Shown in pieces: positions 44,861 through 55,501 of a stretch of 64,000 nt of DNA (position 1 is its first letter; each line of letters opens with the position of its first letter). This stretch comes from Ichthyophis bannanicus. Its lineage: Eukaryota > Chordata > Amphibia > Gymnophiona > Ichthyophiidae. Both the position numbers and the translations under genes were made by a program. The notes under the pieces were generated by a model that did not search any database, had not been told where the DNA came from, and saw only the letters and a program-made list of their open reading frames with translations. The stretch lies in assembly GCA_033557465.1 (NCBI GenBank), contig CM066033.1, positions 17,671,080-17,735,079 on the forward strand, given 5' to 3'.

Positions 44861-46008
44861 CTTCCCCGGACTTCTCCTACAAGGGCCGGTCGAAATGGAA
44901 GACCGGCTCCTTACTCGCTTACGGCTTGGCTCTTGAACGCCGCAGATTAGTTCATAAGGGGTATTCGCCTTCCGTGATTGCAACACTGCTTAAGGCACGG
45001 CGGTCTTCGACGTCATTGGCTTACGCAAGAGTGTGGCGTCTCTTTGACTCTTGGTGTGTGCGGTGGCATGTATCACCCTGGCATTGCGGCGTGCCAGATA
45101 TTATTTCTTTTTTGCAAGCCGGTCTGGATAAGGGTCTGGCCCTCGGGTCCTTGCGTGTGCAGGTGGCCGCCTTAACTTGTTTTCGGGGACCAGTAGCAGG
45201 ACGTTCTATCGCGTCACATGTGGATGTTTCGCGGTTTCTTATGGGGGTTAAGGCCTTGCGGCCCCCAGTCCGGCCATCAGTTCCTTCGTGGGATCTGTCT
45301 CTTGTACTCCAGACGTTGGTGGCTCCTCCGTGTTCCCTTAAGGATTTGACGTTAAAGGCGGTGTTCTTAGTGGCCATAACCTCGGCATAACGGATTTCCG
45401 AGCTTCAGGCTCTCTCTTGTTGAGACCCATATCTTTCCTTTTCTTCAGAGGGAGTGTCTCTTCGGACAGTCCCTTCCTTTCTATCTAAGGTACTTACTCC
45501 ATTCCATGTCAACCAGCCTCTTTTCTTGCCTGCTTTTTCGAAACAGCCAGGTTCCGGTTGCCGCAATCTTTTGCGGGCGTTGGACCTAAAGAGGGTTCTC
45601 TATCGGTACCTTAAGATCACCAACACGTTCCGTAAGACCGATCATCTCTTTGTTCTGTTTGCCGGTCCTCGACGAGGATCCGCAGCCTCCAAGTCCACTA
45701 TTGCTAGGTGGTTACGGGCGGCTATTGAATCAGCTTATATCCTTCAAGGAAAGCCGGTACCGGCAGGGCTCCGAGCTCACTCCACTCGGGCTCAAGCGGC
45801 ATCTTGGGCCGAGCGTTCTCAGGTGGACCCGTTAGACATCTGCCGGGCGGCGACTTGGTCATCCTTATCCACGTTTGTCTGCCATTATAGATTGGATGTT
45901 CACGCTTGGCAAGAGAATCATTTTGGCGCGACGGTGATGTCGGCGGCTTTGATCCCCCCCTTAGAGGCCGGTAGCTTGGGTACTGCTCGCTTGTCTGGAC
46001 TGGTCTAG
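44860..46008 (+). pseudogene. DIRS-3 tyrosine recombinase
   Basis: Core-binding part: STSLAYARVWRLFDSWCVRW and ...LRVQVAALTCFRG. Catalytic part: VAITSA, then a TAA where Arg is expected, RISELQAL, later GLRAHSTRAQAASWAE (His-x-x-Arg), DICRAATWSSLSTFVCHYRL (Trp and Tyr). The stop at the first catalytic Arg (45388-45390) and another near 45421 inactivate it. Ends at 46008, just after the end of the domain and at the beginning of the complementary region. Confidence 0.85.
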
Positions 46009-46082
46009 CAGTATGATTTGGAAGGAGAAATTTACTTACCGATAATTTCCTTTCCTGGAATACTGCTAGACCAGTCCAGAAC
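45993..46082. repeat. internal complementary region of DIRS-3
   Basis: GCTTGTCTGGACTGGTCTAGCAGTAT is the complement of the left end (40737-40762). GGAGAAATTTACTTACCGATAATTTCC is the complement of the right end (46476-46450). The ends meet within about 46020-46026, separated by ATTTGGAA. Confidence 0.9.
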
Positions 46083-46831
46083 CCACCCTACTGTTGTGGT
46101 GCTGGTAGTGCAGTGGAGCCACCGGACTTTCGATTCCTTCTCTGTCAAGATGCCTCGCCACGGGTGCCCGTCGGCTATATTGTTTTTGTGAACACGCCTT
46201 CAACTGTACATAGTTGCGGCGGTGACCACTATTGATGGCTTCCGCGTCAGTTATTTGTGGCTTTCCAATTTAGTTACAGTTCCACTTTGGGTTAGCTTTC
46301 TAGGCAATATTGAGGGAGACCCCTAGGGGTCGGACTATATCACCAGGCTCCAACCTATCAGAGCTTTGGTAGAGGTCTCTGTCTCCAGGATCTGCTGGCA
46401 GGGGGACACAACCCGCTTGTCTGGACTGGTCTAGCAGTATTCCAGGACAGGAAATTATCGGTAAGTAAATTTCTCCATAGTTCTTTTTAAAACTGTGCTG
46501 GAAAAGATCAAGAGGGGCATGATCGTCAATGAAATTCTGAAACTGTGGTTGGACAATCTTTTCAGTTATCTTTGCCAGGAGGGAGATACTTGATATCGGT
46601 CTATATGATGTGGGGATAGGAGGGTCAAGTTTGGTTCCTTTTAGTATAGGTTGAATAGAGGTCTTATTCAAGGGAACTGGCAGGATTCCAGTGCAGAGGG
46701 AGGATTGTATTATGTCACGTATATATGGGCCAAGAGAGTCCTTGGTGCTTTTTACCCATGAAACTGGACAGGGGTCTAATACTGAGGTAGAGGCATTGAG
46801 TTTTTTTTTATTGTGGTAGTAATGTTATCTA

Positions 46832-47547
46832 ACAATAAACTATAAACCTCTGTGAAATGAACATAAATATAGCTATACCCTAAAGATCATTCACTGTCCC
46901 ATAATCATCATCTACACCATGTGTGACAGAAGAATTTACTAAAACTCAAATTTTTTTTGTCGGATCGCCTGGTGCGAGGGTGTACAAACACTCTCAGTTT
47001 AACAGGCCCTCCTTTTATTCAACTTATTTTTTAAAAAAGGTCAGTATAACCTTAGGTCCACACAACCTAAATATGCTAAGGGCTACAACAAGCCCATAAG
47101 GACCAGCCCATGCATAATAAAGACGCTAACCCGCGTCAAAAATATTTCTGTAGCAGAACCGTTCTGTCAGCCAACGAACTGAATTTATGTGGAAGTAATG
47201 GTACTTAGCTGAATAAAGGTGAAGTACTACTGAACTCTCTACCCATTGAGTCCGGAGAGTAGTAGATCAAGATCCACAGATCGTCGTAGATGCCCCAAAA
47301 AAAGGGGATATTCAAACTCATCCAAACTTCAGGGAGAAATTCAAAACTTCTCTAGCCATCCGCCGAAAAACCTCCGTAGCAGTCAAACAATGGTTGGGTT
47401 ATGTTGCGACACAAACTGTTAAACTGAGAGTGTTTGTACACCCTCGCACCAGGCGATCCGACAAAAAAAATTTGAGTTTTAGTAAATTCTTCTGTCACAC
47501 ATGGTGTAGATGATGATTATGGGACAGTGAATGATCTTTAGGGTATA
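46832..47547. mobile_element. fold-back element with 16-bp target duplication
   Basis: A 716-bp insertion in LINE-K bounded by GTAGTAATGTTATCTA at 46816-46831 and 47548-47563. Long inverted repeats start at 46874 (TATACCCTAAAGATCATTCA) and end at 47547, each about 130-140 bases, nearly perfect. A 42-base unique stretch precedes the left arm. No coding potential. The long duplication argues for retrotransposition; the inverted arms and extra stretch recall Penelope-like elements, but no RT or ribozyme motif was seen. Confidence 0.7.
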
Positions 47548-47700
47548 GTAGTAATGTTATCTAGGCATGGCAGATCAAACGTTTCCCATGTTACAACAGG
47601 GGTGATATTGTGGGATGATTGGTCAGTGTGTTAAGTTGTTGTAGGTTGTATTGAGGGGAATTTTGAGCAGAGGTGATCAGCAATGGTTTGTGGGGATATT

Positions 47701-48999
47701 TTATCTTCGACCGCATAGTTGTTTGGGTGATTTAGCTATTGAAAATAACTCTCGGGGTTTATTTAAGGAGCACATGATGACGTTCTCATTGTATTCTCTT
47801 TTACGTTTTAGAGTTTCAGACCTGTAGACCTGGAGTTTTTTGAAGTAAGAGGTGTAGGTAGAGGGTTCTCTAGAACAATTGTGCTCCAAATGTCTAAGGT
47901 TGTGTAATGATTTGGAAAACCAGGGGGCTCGTTTGCTGTGGGTGTTATAGGATTGGCTTTGGGGGAGCTTGGGCTGCAGAGGCAAGAATTTTGCTCCAGC
48001 CTTCAATTTGGGAGGATAGGTTTGGATGATTAGTACCGAGAAGGTCCAAGTGTGAAGTGACTTGTTTGAGGACGCGGTTAATATCAAATGGCTTGAATTT
48101 GTGGGGCATCTGGGTTTGTGTAGAAGGTTGTGTTAGATAGGGTCTGGATGGAATAGCGAATAGGATCAGGGAATGATCAGACCAGGGAACTGGGAGAATG
48201 GAGTGTGTGGGTTGACTGTGGAGTGTGATGGACTGAGGCATGACGATAAGGTCAAGGGTATTACCTTTGCAATGGGTTGGAGTATTTAGGATCCGAGTGA
48301 AATGTAGTGCATCCATAGGGTCTAGAAAGGATGAGGCCTTTTACTGAGCAAATGAGTGGATGAGTGGAAGTTTGGGTGTTACAGGCTGATTCTAGGATTG
48401 TAGAGAGGTCTTGAGCCTATGATTGTGGTGCTCGGTATACTAGGCACAGCGAGATTGCATTGTTAGAGATTTTGAGGGTATCCATACCAATGGAAGATGC
48501 AGTTTCAATGGTGATTAAGTTTAGATCTCTTTTTTAGAGATTATACAAACATCTCCACATCTGTTAAAGGTACGGTTGAAGGTATGTATAGAATGGGTAG
48601 GGGAACATAGTTGATTCATGAGTACTGAGTCTGTGCCCTGGAACAATGTTTTATTGAGGCAAACGATATCTAAGTTGTAATCAGATATTAGGTCAGTAAG
48701 TAGGGGATCTTAGTCTTGGATGAACAGGCATTGATTAAGGCACAATTGAGGGAGGGGAGGTTAGGTTTCAGTGTAGGAGTGTGTGTTACAGTAGAGATGG
48801 TGTTAATTCTGGCTAATCTACATTGCTGGGGGGTATGGTGTATGTAAAAGTGAGGAGGTTGTTTAGAGGTAGGCAGAGGTCTATAGGAGTGAATTTTTGG
48901 ATATGAAAGTTCTAAAGCATTGGCTAGGAAGGTTGAGATTAGGAGTAAGAATAGTAGGTGCGTGCCGAGGATTAGGAGCCAAGACTGAGTGGTGGCCAT
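47701..48999 (-). pseudogene. LINE-K ORF: leader and endonuclease
   Basis: ATG at 48999: MATTQSWLLILGTHLLFLLL (hydrophobic), spacer, and then LNCALINACSS at the start of the endonuclease. Later pieces 48316-47945 (THCKGNTLDLIVMP, VPWSDHSLILFAI) and 48087-47701 (KREYNENVIMCSLNKPREL) follow in two frames. The SDH catalytic block is present. Frame breaks near 48690 and 48320. Confidence 0.75.
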
Positions 49000-49679
49000 G
49001 TTGGAGTGGGTGAGATGGGTGTTGCTTTGCTAATGAGAATAGTAAGGACAGAGAGTATGGCAAGAAGGAGCTGAGGATAAATAAAAACGGACTGTCAGTA
49101 CAGTACAGCAGTAAGATTGGTACTTTCAGTATACATTTAAAGCAGTTGTCTAGTCTGAGATGTTTGCTAGAAATCGTTGAGGCATATATTAAACAGCGGT
49201 GAAGTTGGTTTTATAAATTGGTACTTAAATCAAGGAATAATAGCGGTGAAATCAGTTATATAAGTTGGTGCTTAAATCAATACAGTTTGATTACAATGTT
49301 GAGTTAATACTGGGATATTGAGAGGGATCATTGAGGCATATATTCCCTGACCCCGCTTTTTTAAAGAGGTCAGTGGAGCCGTCGATAGGGCTAGAGTTGG
49401 TGGGTAGGAAAAGCTAGATTTTCCCGCTGCAGGGCTTTTCTCAGCTCAGGTAAGCAGCATGATTTGGAGGCAATGTGATCTTCGGTGACAGTAGCGTTTG
49501 CTTGGATGGGAGCCCGGTGAGTCCGTGCAGGGTTGGGGGCTGGAAGCTGAGGCAATCAGATAGATATCAGGTTGTCTGTTCCGTCTGCATTATGAAAAAA
49601 GCCACTGGATGCTTGATGATGTCAGAATAAATCATGGTGACTGAATAGTATCACCAGGAGAAGGTGGAGTGTATCAAAC

Positions 49680-49945
49680 CTAAATGCCCCACCTAAGGGC
49701 CATGCCAACAGGCCCTCTGGCGAGGCCCTCAGGCACGGGCCAGCCAGGCGCCGGCACGCCTGGGTGAGCAGCTAATTTTAAAAGCTAAAGCTCTGCCCCG
49801 ATTGGGCCTTGGAGGGGGGGAGCGGGAGCGGCAAGCAGCTCCCGCTTCTACCCCTGATGCCTGATCAGCTGGATGGCTGGAGGAAGAGATCTTTGCCCTG
49901 GTGAGGAGCTGAATTTAAAAGCTAAAGCTCTGCCCCGAGGAAGAG
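49680..49945 (-). repeat. LINE-K 5' monomer region
   Basis: CTAATTTTAAAAGCTAAAGCTCTGCCCCGA (around 49771-49801) recurs about 139 bases later (around 49910-49939), and GGGCC.TGCC...GGCGAGGCCCTCAGGC matches 38032-38066 of LINE-C. This fits a decayed version of the 140-bp monomers. Between 49945 and 50331 I recognise nothing. Confidence 0.6.
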
Positions 49946-50336
49946 GTAATAAAGTAAAGTTCAAAAAGGCATAACAAAAGCACAGCTGATCTACTTATCT
50001 TAACAGCAGTTCAATACAGAATTTCACATCCATTCATCTATATGGGACACGTTGAAGATCAGAGCAGAAAATCATCTACGTCCTGGCGTTATTCCATGTT
50101 GCCGCTAGTAAAGTGTGGGTGTCCGCGGAAAGAATTCAGGATGTACATGGGCCTTTCCTGAATGCGCTTTATACATCTCCGCAGCGTGCCACGCCCCCAT
50201 TCTGCCCCCTCCTGCATACATTTTGAAAGACCCCTTTTAATGTCGTGTACGTGCAGGGCCACGTGGTTTCAGAATACAGTTCTAGACATTTTCATGAGAA
50301 AAACGTCTATCCCACACGTCCAAAGGGCTTATTCCT

Positions 50337-50470
50337 CATCGTCTCTCCGGGCCAGTCCAGGAACAGAAGGGTTGTCAATCTCATCCAGCAACTGAGGACT
50401 GAAAACTGAAAAAGTTCTTTCTGACAGGCTATAGCCCTTCCGGTGACGTCAGCTACTCAGTCTTTTCAGT
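50337..50470 (+). repeat. left inverted repeat of DIRS-4
   Basis: CATCGTCTCTCCGGGCCAGT to TTTTCAGTCCTCAGCAACTG is mirrored at 55900-56030. It contains its own near-palindrome around GGCTATAGCC. Its first 22 bases are also complementary to 55414-55437. Confidence 0.9.
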
Positions 50471-50964
50471 CCTCAGCAACTGGATAGGACGTTGGTCTGA
50501 CAGGCTCCTGAAGAGGCTTTGAGGAATCCCTTAATACCTGTTTTATTGTTTTCGGGGAGTATTGGGTGTTCTGGCAGAGCATCCTTCTTTCTTTCAATTG
50601 CCATAAAACTTTAAAAAAAAAAAAAAAGAAACGAGACTGCCCGAGTCGGGAGCAGAGCCTGCTTGCCGCACAAGGGAGATCTCTCACGGGCGCTTAGGAA
50701 GCAGCTGGGAGCCCCAGGTGTTCTTCCTCTGCCGGTCTTACTTTGCTCCGTGTCCCACTAGCAGCGGGACTTTGGAGGGCTGCCATCCACGTGAGTACTT
50801 GGGGACGAGCTGTTTTCTGGCGGGTACTGTTTGCCGCGAGGCCGTGGTTTACTGTTAGCATAGCTTCGAGGTATTCGCGGTGTACGTTCATTGTGGTAAC
50901 CGCTGGGGACTAATCGGACCGGGTATTTCTACTTTTTGGACACGCGGTAATTTTTGCTGGCCTA

Positions 50965-52461
50965 ATGGAGACGGTTTCGCCGTTGGGAAACGTGACTGAC
51001 AGCTCTAGCGGCAAGCCTTTAAAGGCGGGAACGGCAGCCATTTTGTCTTCGGCGGCGGTTTCTCCTGCGCCGCAAAACAGACCGGAGAAGCGCAAATCCA
51101 AGTCCAAAAAGTCTCCCTTGGCTGAGGGGGATTCTAAAGACCCATCTGCGGCAGTTGTGGACAATGTGGCCTCCCTTTTTTCGCCGGATTTTATTTTGCA
51201 GATGCATAAGGCATATCTGCTTAAGCAGGAACAGGCTAGCAGCGCTGCTGTTTCCATGGCTCACTTGACGATTCCGGCGGTTCCCCAGGTCAACGTGGCA
51301 CAGCCACCTTTGCTTGTCTCAGGGTCTGATCCTGATGAGGGGCCCTCTAACAAGGCTCAGCCTCCAGAGGCTGCCCTGGATTTTCTGGAGCAGCCTGTTG
51401 CTGCTTCTCAGTTGGGGGAAGATAGAGAGGTCTTATCAGAGGCAGATTTGCATTCTTGGTCTGAGGAACTGGAAGAGGGGGAAATAGCCCCGGGCGATGA
51501 CCCTAATGTTTTTAGGGTATTTCGAAAGGAGGAGCTTGGGGCTTTGATTGTGCAGTCTCTGGCAGCACTTAATATGGTCACTCCTGTGGCGCCGCAGGAG
51601 CCTTTAGAGGACCCTTTATTGCAGGGTTTTAAGCAGGAACAACGCTGTTTTCCCGTTCATAGAGTGATCAAACAGATGACAGACTCTGAATGGGAGTGCC
51701 CTGAGGCTTCTTTACGCGGTAGCCGGGTGATGGCACGGCTCTATCCGGTGCCGCAGGAAGAGAAAGACCTATTGCGTATGCCCAAGGTGGATGCGGTAGT
51801 CGCGGCGGTGACCAAGAAGACTACTATTCCGGTAGAGGGAGGCACTGCTCTCAAGGATCTTCAAGATCGGAGGCTAGAGGCTCTCTTGAAACAGGTCTTA
51901 GATTCCTGTGCCCTCTCCTTGCAAGCGTCCATTTGTGGGGCGTATGTGTCCCACGCGTCCATTCGATGGCTCCAGGGAGCAGCGGCAATCGATAAGGACG
52001 GGACTTCGCTGCCTGAAGGGGCGAAATTGGAATCGGCTGCAGCTTACCTGGCTGACGCCTTTTACGATTTAGTTAGGATCTCCGCAAAGTCCATGGCCTC
52101 CGTCATAGCCGCTCGCAGATTTCTCTGGCTGAGGAATTGGGCAGCGAATGCTTCCTCTAAGTCTAGGCTCAGTAAGTTGCCCTATCGAGGCAAGCTGCTT
52201 TTTGGGGAGGCTCTCGATAAGATTGTCAAGGACCTGGGAGATTCCAAAGGGGGTCGGCTTCCGGAGGATCGGCCTAGGGCGACAAGGCCTGGCGTTCAGC
52301 AAAGAGGTGCGGCCAGAGATGCTCGCAGGTTTCGGGGACCCCGTTTCGCTCCTTATCAGTGGGGGCGTTTTGCAGTTCGAGGTCAGCCCTTTCGGGGGGC
52401 CAGAGGCTTTGGCAGGGGATATTTGCATTCTCAGCAGAATGCCTCCAAGAAGCCGCAATGA
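50965..52461 (+). CDS. DIRS-4 Gag-like protein, intact ORF
   Basis: 498 codons from ATG 50965 to TGA 52461. N-terminal Lys/Ser-rich part (KRKSKSKKS), acidic middle (EELEEGEIAPGDD), conserved central region (KKTTIPVEGGTALKDLQDRR, ASICGAYVSHASIRW, LESAAAYLADAFYDL) and an Arg/Gly-rich tail (RFRGPRF...RGQPFRGARGFGRGY) typical of RNA binding. It lacks the N-terminal Cys/His motif of DIRS-1 and -2. Likely structural protein packaging RNA. Its last codons overlap the pol start at 52439. Confidence 0.85.
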   Translation: METVSPLGNVTDSSSGKPLKAGTAAILSSAAVSPAPQNRPEKRKSKSKKSPLAEGDSKDPSAAVVDNVASLFSPDFILQMHKAYLLKQEQASSAAVSMAHLTIPAVPQVNVAQPPLLVSGSDPDEGPSNKAQPPEAALDFLEQPVAASQLGEDREVLSEADLHSWSEELEEGEIAPGDDPNVFRVFRKEELGALIVQSLAALNMVTPVAPQEPLEDPLLQGFKQEQRCFPVHRVIKQMTDSEWECPEASLRGSRVMARLYPVPQEEKDLLRMPKVDAVVAAVTKKTTIPVEGGTALKDLQDRRLEALLKQVLDSCALSLQASICGAYVSHASIRWLQGAAAIDKDGTSLPEGAKLESAAAYLADAFYDLVRISAKSMASVIAARRFLWLRNWAANASSKSRLSKLPYRGKLLFGEALDKIVKDLGDSKGGRLPEDRPRATRPGVQQRGAARDARRFRGPRFAPYQWGRFAVRGQPFRGARGFGRGYLHSQQNASKKPQ

Positions 52462-54388
52462 AGGGCGGCAGGTCCAGATGGAGATTCCGGTGGGCGGCCG
52501 GTTGCAGGGGTTTCTCTCCGTCTGGGCCTCCATCACCACGGACCGTTGGGTGCTGGAGATCATCCGTGACGGTTATGCCTTGGAGTTTGCTCAGCCTCTG
52601 CCAGACGCCTTTGTACAGTCTCCATGCGGGTCGCAAACAAAGAGGGATGCAGTGAGAGATACCCTTCTTCGGCTGTTGCGGCTCAAGGCGGTGGTGCCCG
52701 TGCCTCCGGATCAGTGCGGCTTCGGTCGATACTCGATTTACTTCGTGGTCCCCAAGAAGGAGGGTTCTTTTCATCCCATCCTCGATCTCAAACATGTCAA
52801 TCGATGTTTACGGGTTCCTCATTTTCGCATGGAGACTTTGCGGTCGGTGATTCGCGCGGTGCAGCCAGGCGAGGTGCTAACGTCCATCGACCTCACGGAA
52901 GCATATCTTCACATTCCCATATGAGCCGAACATCACCGATTCTTGCGGTTTGCCGTTCCCATGGGTCATTTTCAGTTCCGGGCATTACCGTTCGGTTTAG
53001 CCACGGCTCCTCGGACTTTCACGAAGGTAATGGTGGTCGTGGCGGCAGCTTTGCAGTTGGAGGGGATTCATGTCCACCCCTACCTCGATGATTGGTTGAT
53101 TCGGGCGCGCTCTCCGGAGGAGTCAGTAGTCTCCACGGCTCGAGTGGTACAGCTTCTGGAGAGTCTCGGTTGGGTGATCAATCGGGCGAAGAGTCGGTTG
53201 TTGCCGACGAGGCGTCTCACTTATTTAGGGGCTCTGTTCGACACCCAGATAGGTTCCATTTTTCTGCCTGAGGAGCGGGTTCGCAAAATTCTCAGGCAGG
53301 TGCGAGCTTTTGTGACGCTGAAGGCTCCATCTGCGTGGAGGTATTTACAACTACTGGGGTCCATGGCGGCGGCCTTGGATCTCGTTCCATGGGCCAGGGC
53401 GCACATGCGGCCTTTACAACGGGCTCTGCTCTCCCGCTGGTCGCCTCAGCTTCATCCTCTTTGCCAAAAATTACCTTGCCCGGAGGAGGTGGTCACCTCT
53501 CTCCAGTGGTGGCTGGACCCCAAACATCTTCAGGCGGGAGTGAGCCTGAAAGAGCCGGATTGGATACTAGTTACTACGGACACGAGTCTCGTCGGTTGGG
53601 GAGCTCACTGTCAAACTCACGTGGCGCAAGGGTCCTGGTCACTGGACGAGAGTGGGGTTCCGATCAATCTGTTGGAACTCCGAGCAGTCCGTTTGGCGCT
53701 ACTGGCCTTCGAGGGGCTTCTGGTAGGCGAAGCCGTTCGTGTTTTTTCCGACAATCTCGTGACTTTTTCATATCTCAATCGACAAGGGGGCACGGGCAGT
53801 GCTGCCTTACTGGAGGAGAGTCAGCGGCTAATGCTTTGGGCGGAGCATCGCCTTCTAGCTCTTTCGGCGGCGCACGTGGCAGGAAAAGACAATGTTCAGG
53901 CCGATTTTCTCAGTCGTCATGCCTTGGATCCCGGGGAATGGGAGCTCAATGCGGCAGTCTTTCATGACATTACGGTGCGTTGGGGACAACCAGTGATGGA
54001 CCTGATGGCGATTTTTTCCAATGCCAAGGCGACCAGATTTTACAGCAGGCGCCGGGAGCATATGTCGGAAGGTCTGGACGGCTTGGTTCAGCCCTGGCCG
54101 CGAAATGTCTTGCTGTATGTTTTCCCGCCGTGGCCGATGATCGGCAGAATAGTGCAGAGAATAGCGGGTCACGTGGGGTCCGTCATTCTCATTGCTCCGG
54201 ACTGGCCACGCAAACCGTGGTATGCGGATCTGGTGCAGCTGTTAGTGGACCGCCCTTGGCGGCTGCCCAACCGATCCAATCTTTTACACCAGGGTCCAGT
54301 GCTAATGCCGCAAGTGGATCGGTTCTTGCTTACGGCTTGGCTATTGAGAGGGAACGCTTGCGACGGAGGGGTTATTTGTCGGCCGTAA
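52439..54388 (+). pseudogene. DIRS-4 Pol: RT, RNase H, Dam-like domain (one stop)
   Basis: A single frame of 650 codons, overlapping the Gag end, with one TGA at 52922-52924 (after AYLHIPI, where DIRS-3 encodes Arg). RT: IYFVVPKKEGSFHPILDL, IDLTEAYLHIPI, FGLATAPRTFTKVMVVVAAA, HPYLDDWLIRA. RNase H: ILVTTDTSLVGWGAH, INLLELRAVRLAL, VFSDNLVTFSYLNR, VQADFLSRH. Dam-like region: QPVMDLMAIFSNAKATRFYS, YVFPP, LIAPDWPRKPWYADL. Otherwise undamaged. Ends at 54388 inside the recombinase ORF. Confidence 0.9.
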
Positions 54389-55402
54389 TTAATACCATGT
54401 TGAAATCGCGGCGGCGATCTACGTCCCTGACTTATGTTCGGGTGTGGCGCATTTTTGAGGCTTGGTGTGCAGAGAGGGGACTGCGTCCTTTTTCCGCGGT
54501 TCTTCCCTCTATTCTGGCTTTTCTGCAAGATGGCCTAGAGAAAGGCTTGGCGCTCAGTACTCTTAAAGTTCAGCTGGCGGCACTAACGTGTTTCCGGGGC
54601 AAGGTGCAAAACACGGTGTTATCAGCGCATCCGGATGTGCATCGGTTTCTGAGAGCTGCGCGGATTATCAGACCGCCATTGCGTCCAGTGGTGCCTCCGT
54701 GGGATTTGACCTTGGTCTTGGAAGTTTTGCAGCGGCCTCCCTTTGCGGGGGAGGATGCACTTAGTTTGCGTCACATCACTTGGAAGACGGCCTTTTTAGT
54801 GGCCCTATGTTCGGCGCGCCGGATTTCGGATCTGCAAGCTCTGTCTTTTAGGGAACCCTTCCTTCATTTTTCTGCAGAGAAAGTGGTCTTGCGACCGGTA
54901 CCTTCTTTTTTGCCTAAGGTGGTGTCAGATTTTCATGTTAATCAGTCGGTATCTCTGCCAACATTTTCCTCTCGGAAAGGCGATGGGGCTGCTAGGCAGG
55001 TGCAGAACTTGGATATGGGTAGAGTACTTTGAAAGTACCTCTGTCACACAGAATTGTTTCGGCGATCGGATAGGCTTTTTGTGCTCTATGGCGGTCCACG
55101 TCGAGGGCAAGCGGCCTCTAAGGCATCTATTGCGAGATGGGTGAAACGAGCAATTTCGTCGGCGTACGAGATCAGGGGTAGGTCGCTTCCCGGTATACTC
55201 AAAGCTCATTCTACCCGGGGGTTAGCGACTTCCTGGGCTGAGTTGGCATTAGTTCCGCCTGTGGATATATGTAGGGCGGCGACGTGGTCTTCTCTACACA
55301 CTTTTGCTAAGCATTATCGTTTGGATGTGCATGCTAGGGAGGATGCTAAGGTGGGGGCTGCTGCGATTGTAGCTGGGCTCGCCAGACCCTCCCATGTTTA
55401 GG
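53980..55402 (+). pseudogene. DIRS-4 tyrosine recombinase (one stop)
   Basis: Open from at least 53980 with a single TGA (55030-55032), end TAG at 55402. The true start is uncertain; it overlaps Pol by up to 400 bases in another frame. Core-binding: SRRRSTSLTYVRVWRIFEAW. Catalytic: ALCSARRISDLQAL (Arg), AHSTRGLATSWAE (His-x-x-Arg), DICRAATWSSLHTFAKHYRL (Trp, Tyr). All catalytic residues of the family seem present. Cuts and joins DIRS circles without target duplication. Confidence 0.9.
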
Positions 55403-55413
55403 AACTGCTTTGG

Positions 55414-55501
55414 TACTGGCCCGGAGAGACGATGAGGAAGAAGAAATTAGACCTTACCTGCTAATTGTCTTTCCTTGAGTTCTCTCCGGGCCAGTCCAGG
55501 A
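55414..55501. repeat. internal complementary region of DIRS-4
   Basis: 55414-55437 is complementary to the left end of the element (ACTGGCCCGGAGAGACGATGAG). 55439-55502 is an exact complement of the right end (56002-56065). The two meet at GGAAGAAGAAA, giving an overlapping A/G-rich junction. This is the copy of the joined ends expected of a DIRS circular intermediate. Confidence 0.95.

Larger units (their letters stand above)
40730..46476 (+). mobile_element. DIRS-3, full-length DIRS element
   Basis: The left inverted repeat (40731-40880, AATACTGCTAGACCAGTCCA) is complementary to 46300-46445. An internal complementary region (about 45993-46082) repeats both ends. Between them are Gag-like (41562-42997), RT (43081-43926), RNase H and methyltransferase-like region (43948-44860) and tyrosine recombinase (44860-46008). 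It has several in-frame stops. It inserted into LINE-K without an evident target duplication. Confidence 0.92.
40544..49960 (-). mobile_element. LINE-K, LINE split by DIRS-3 and a fold-back element
   Basis: Minus-strand order: 5' monomer region (49945-49680), 5' UTR, ORF start at 48999, endonuclease to 47701, fold-back insertion (47547-46832), RT (46815-46477), DIRS-3 (46476-40730), and RT continued (40735-40544), where it is cut by DIRS-2. On both sides of DIRS-3 the RT reads in the same frame (ends ...KKNYG, resumes ESVETLLTSLL). It belongs to the same LINE group as LINE-C but is more decayed. Confidence 0.85.

Noticed and set aside
46874..47010. Hammerhead ribozyme in the fold-back arms
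   Set aside because: Neither strand has the CTGATGA plus GAAA core in suitable spacing.
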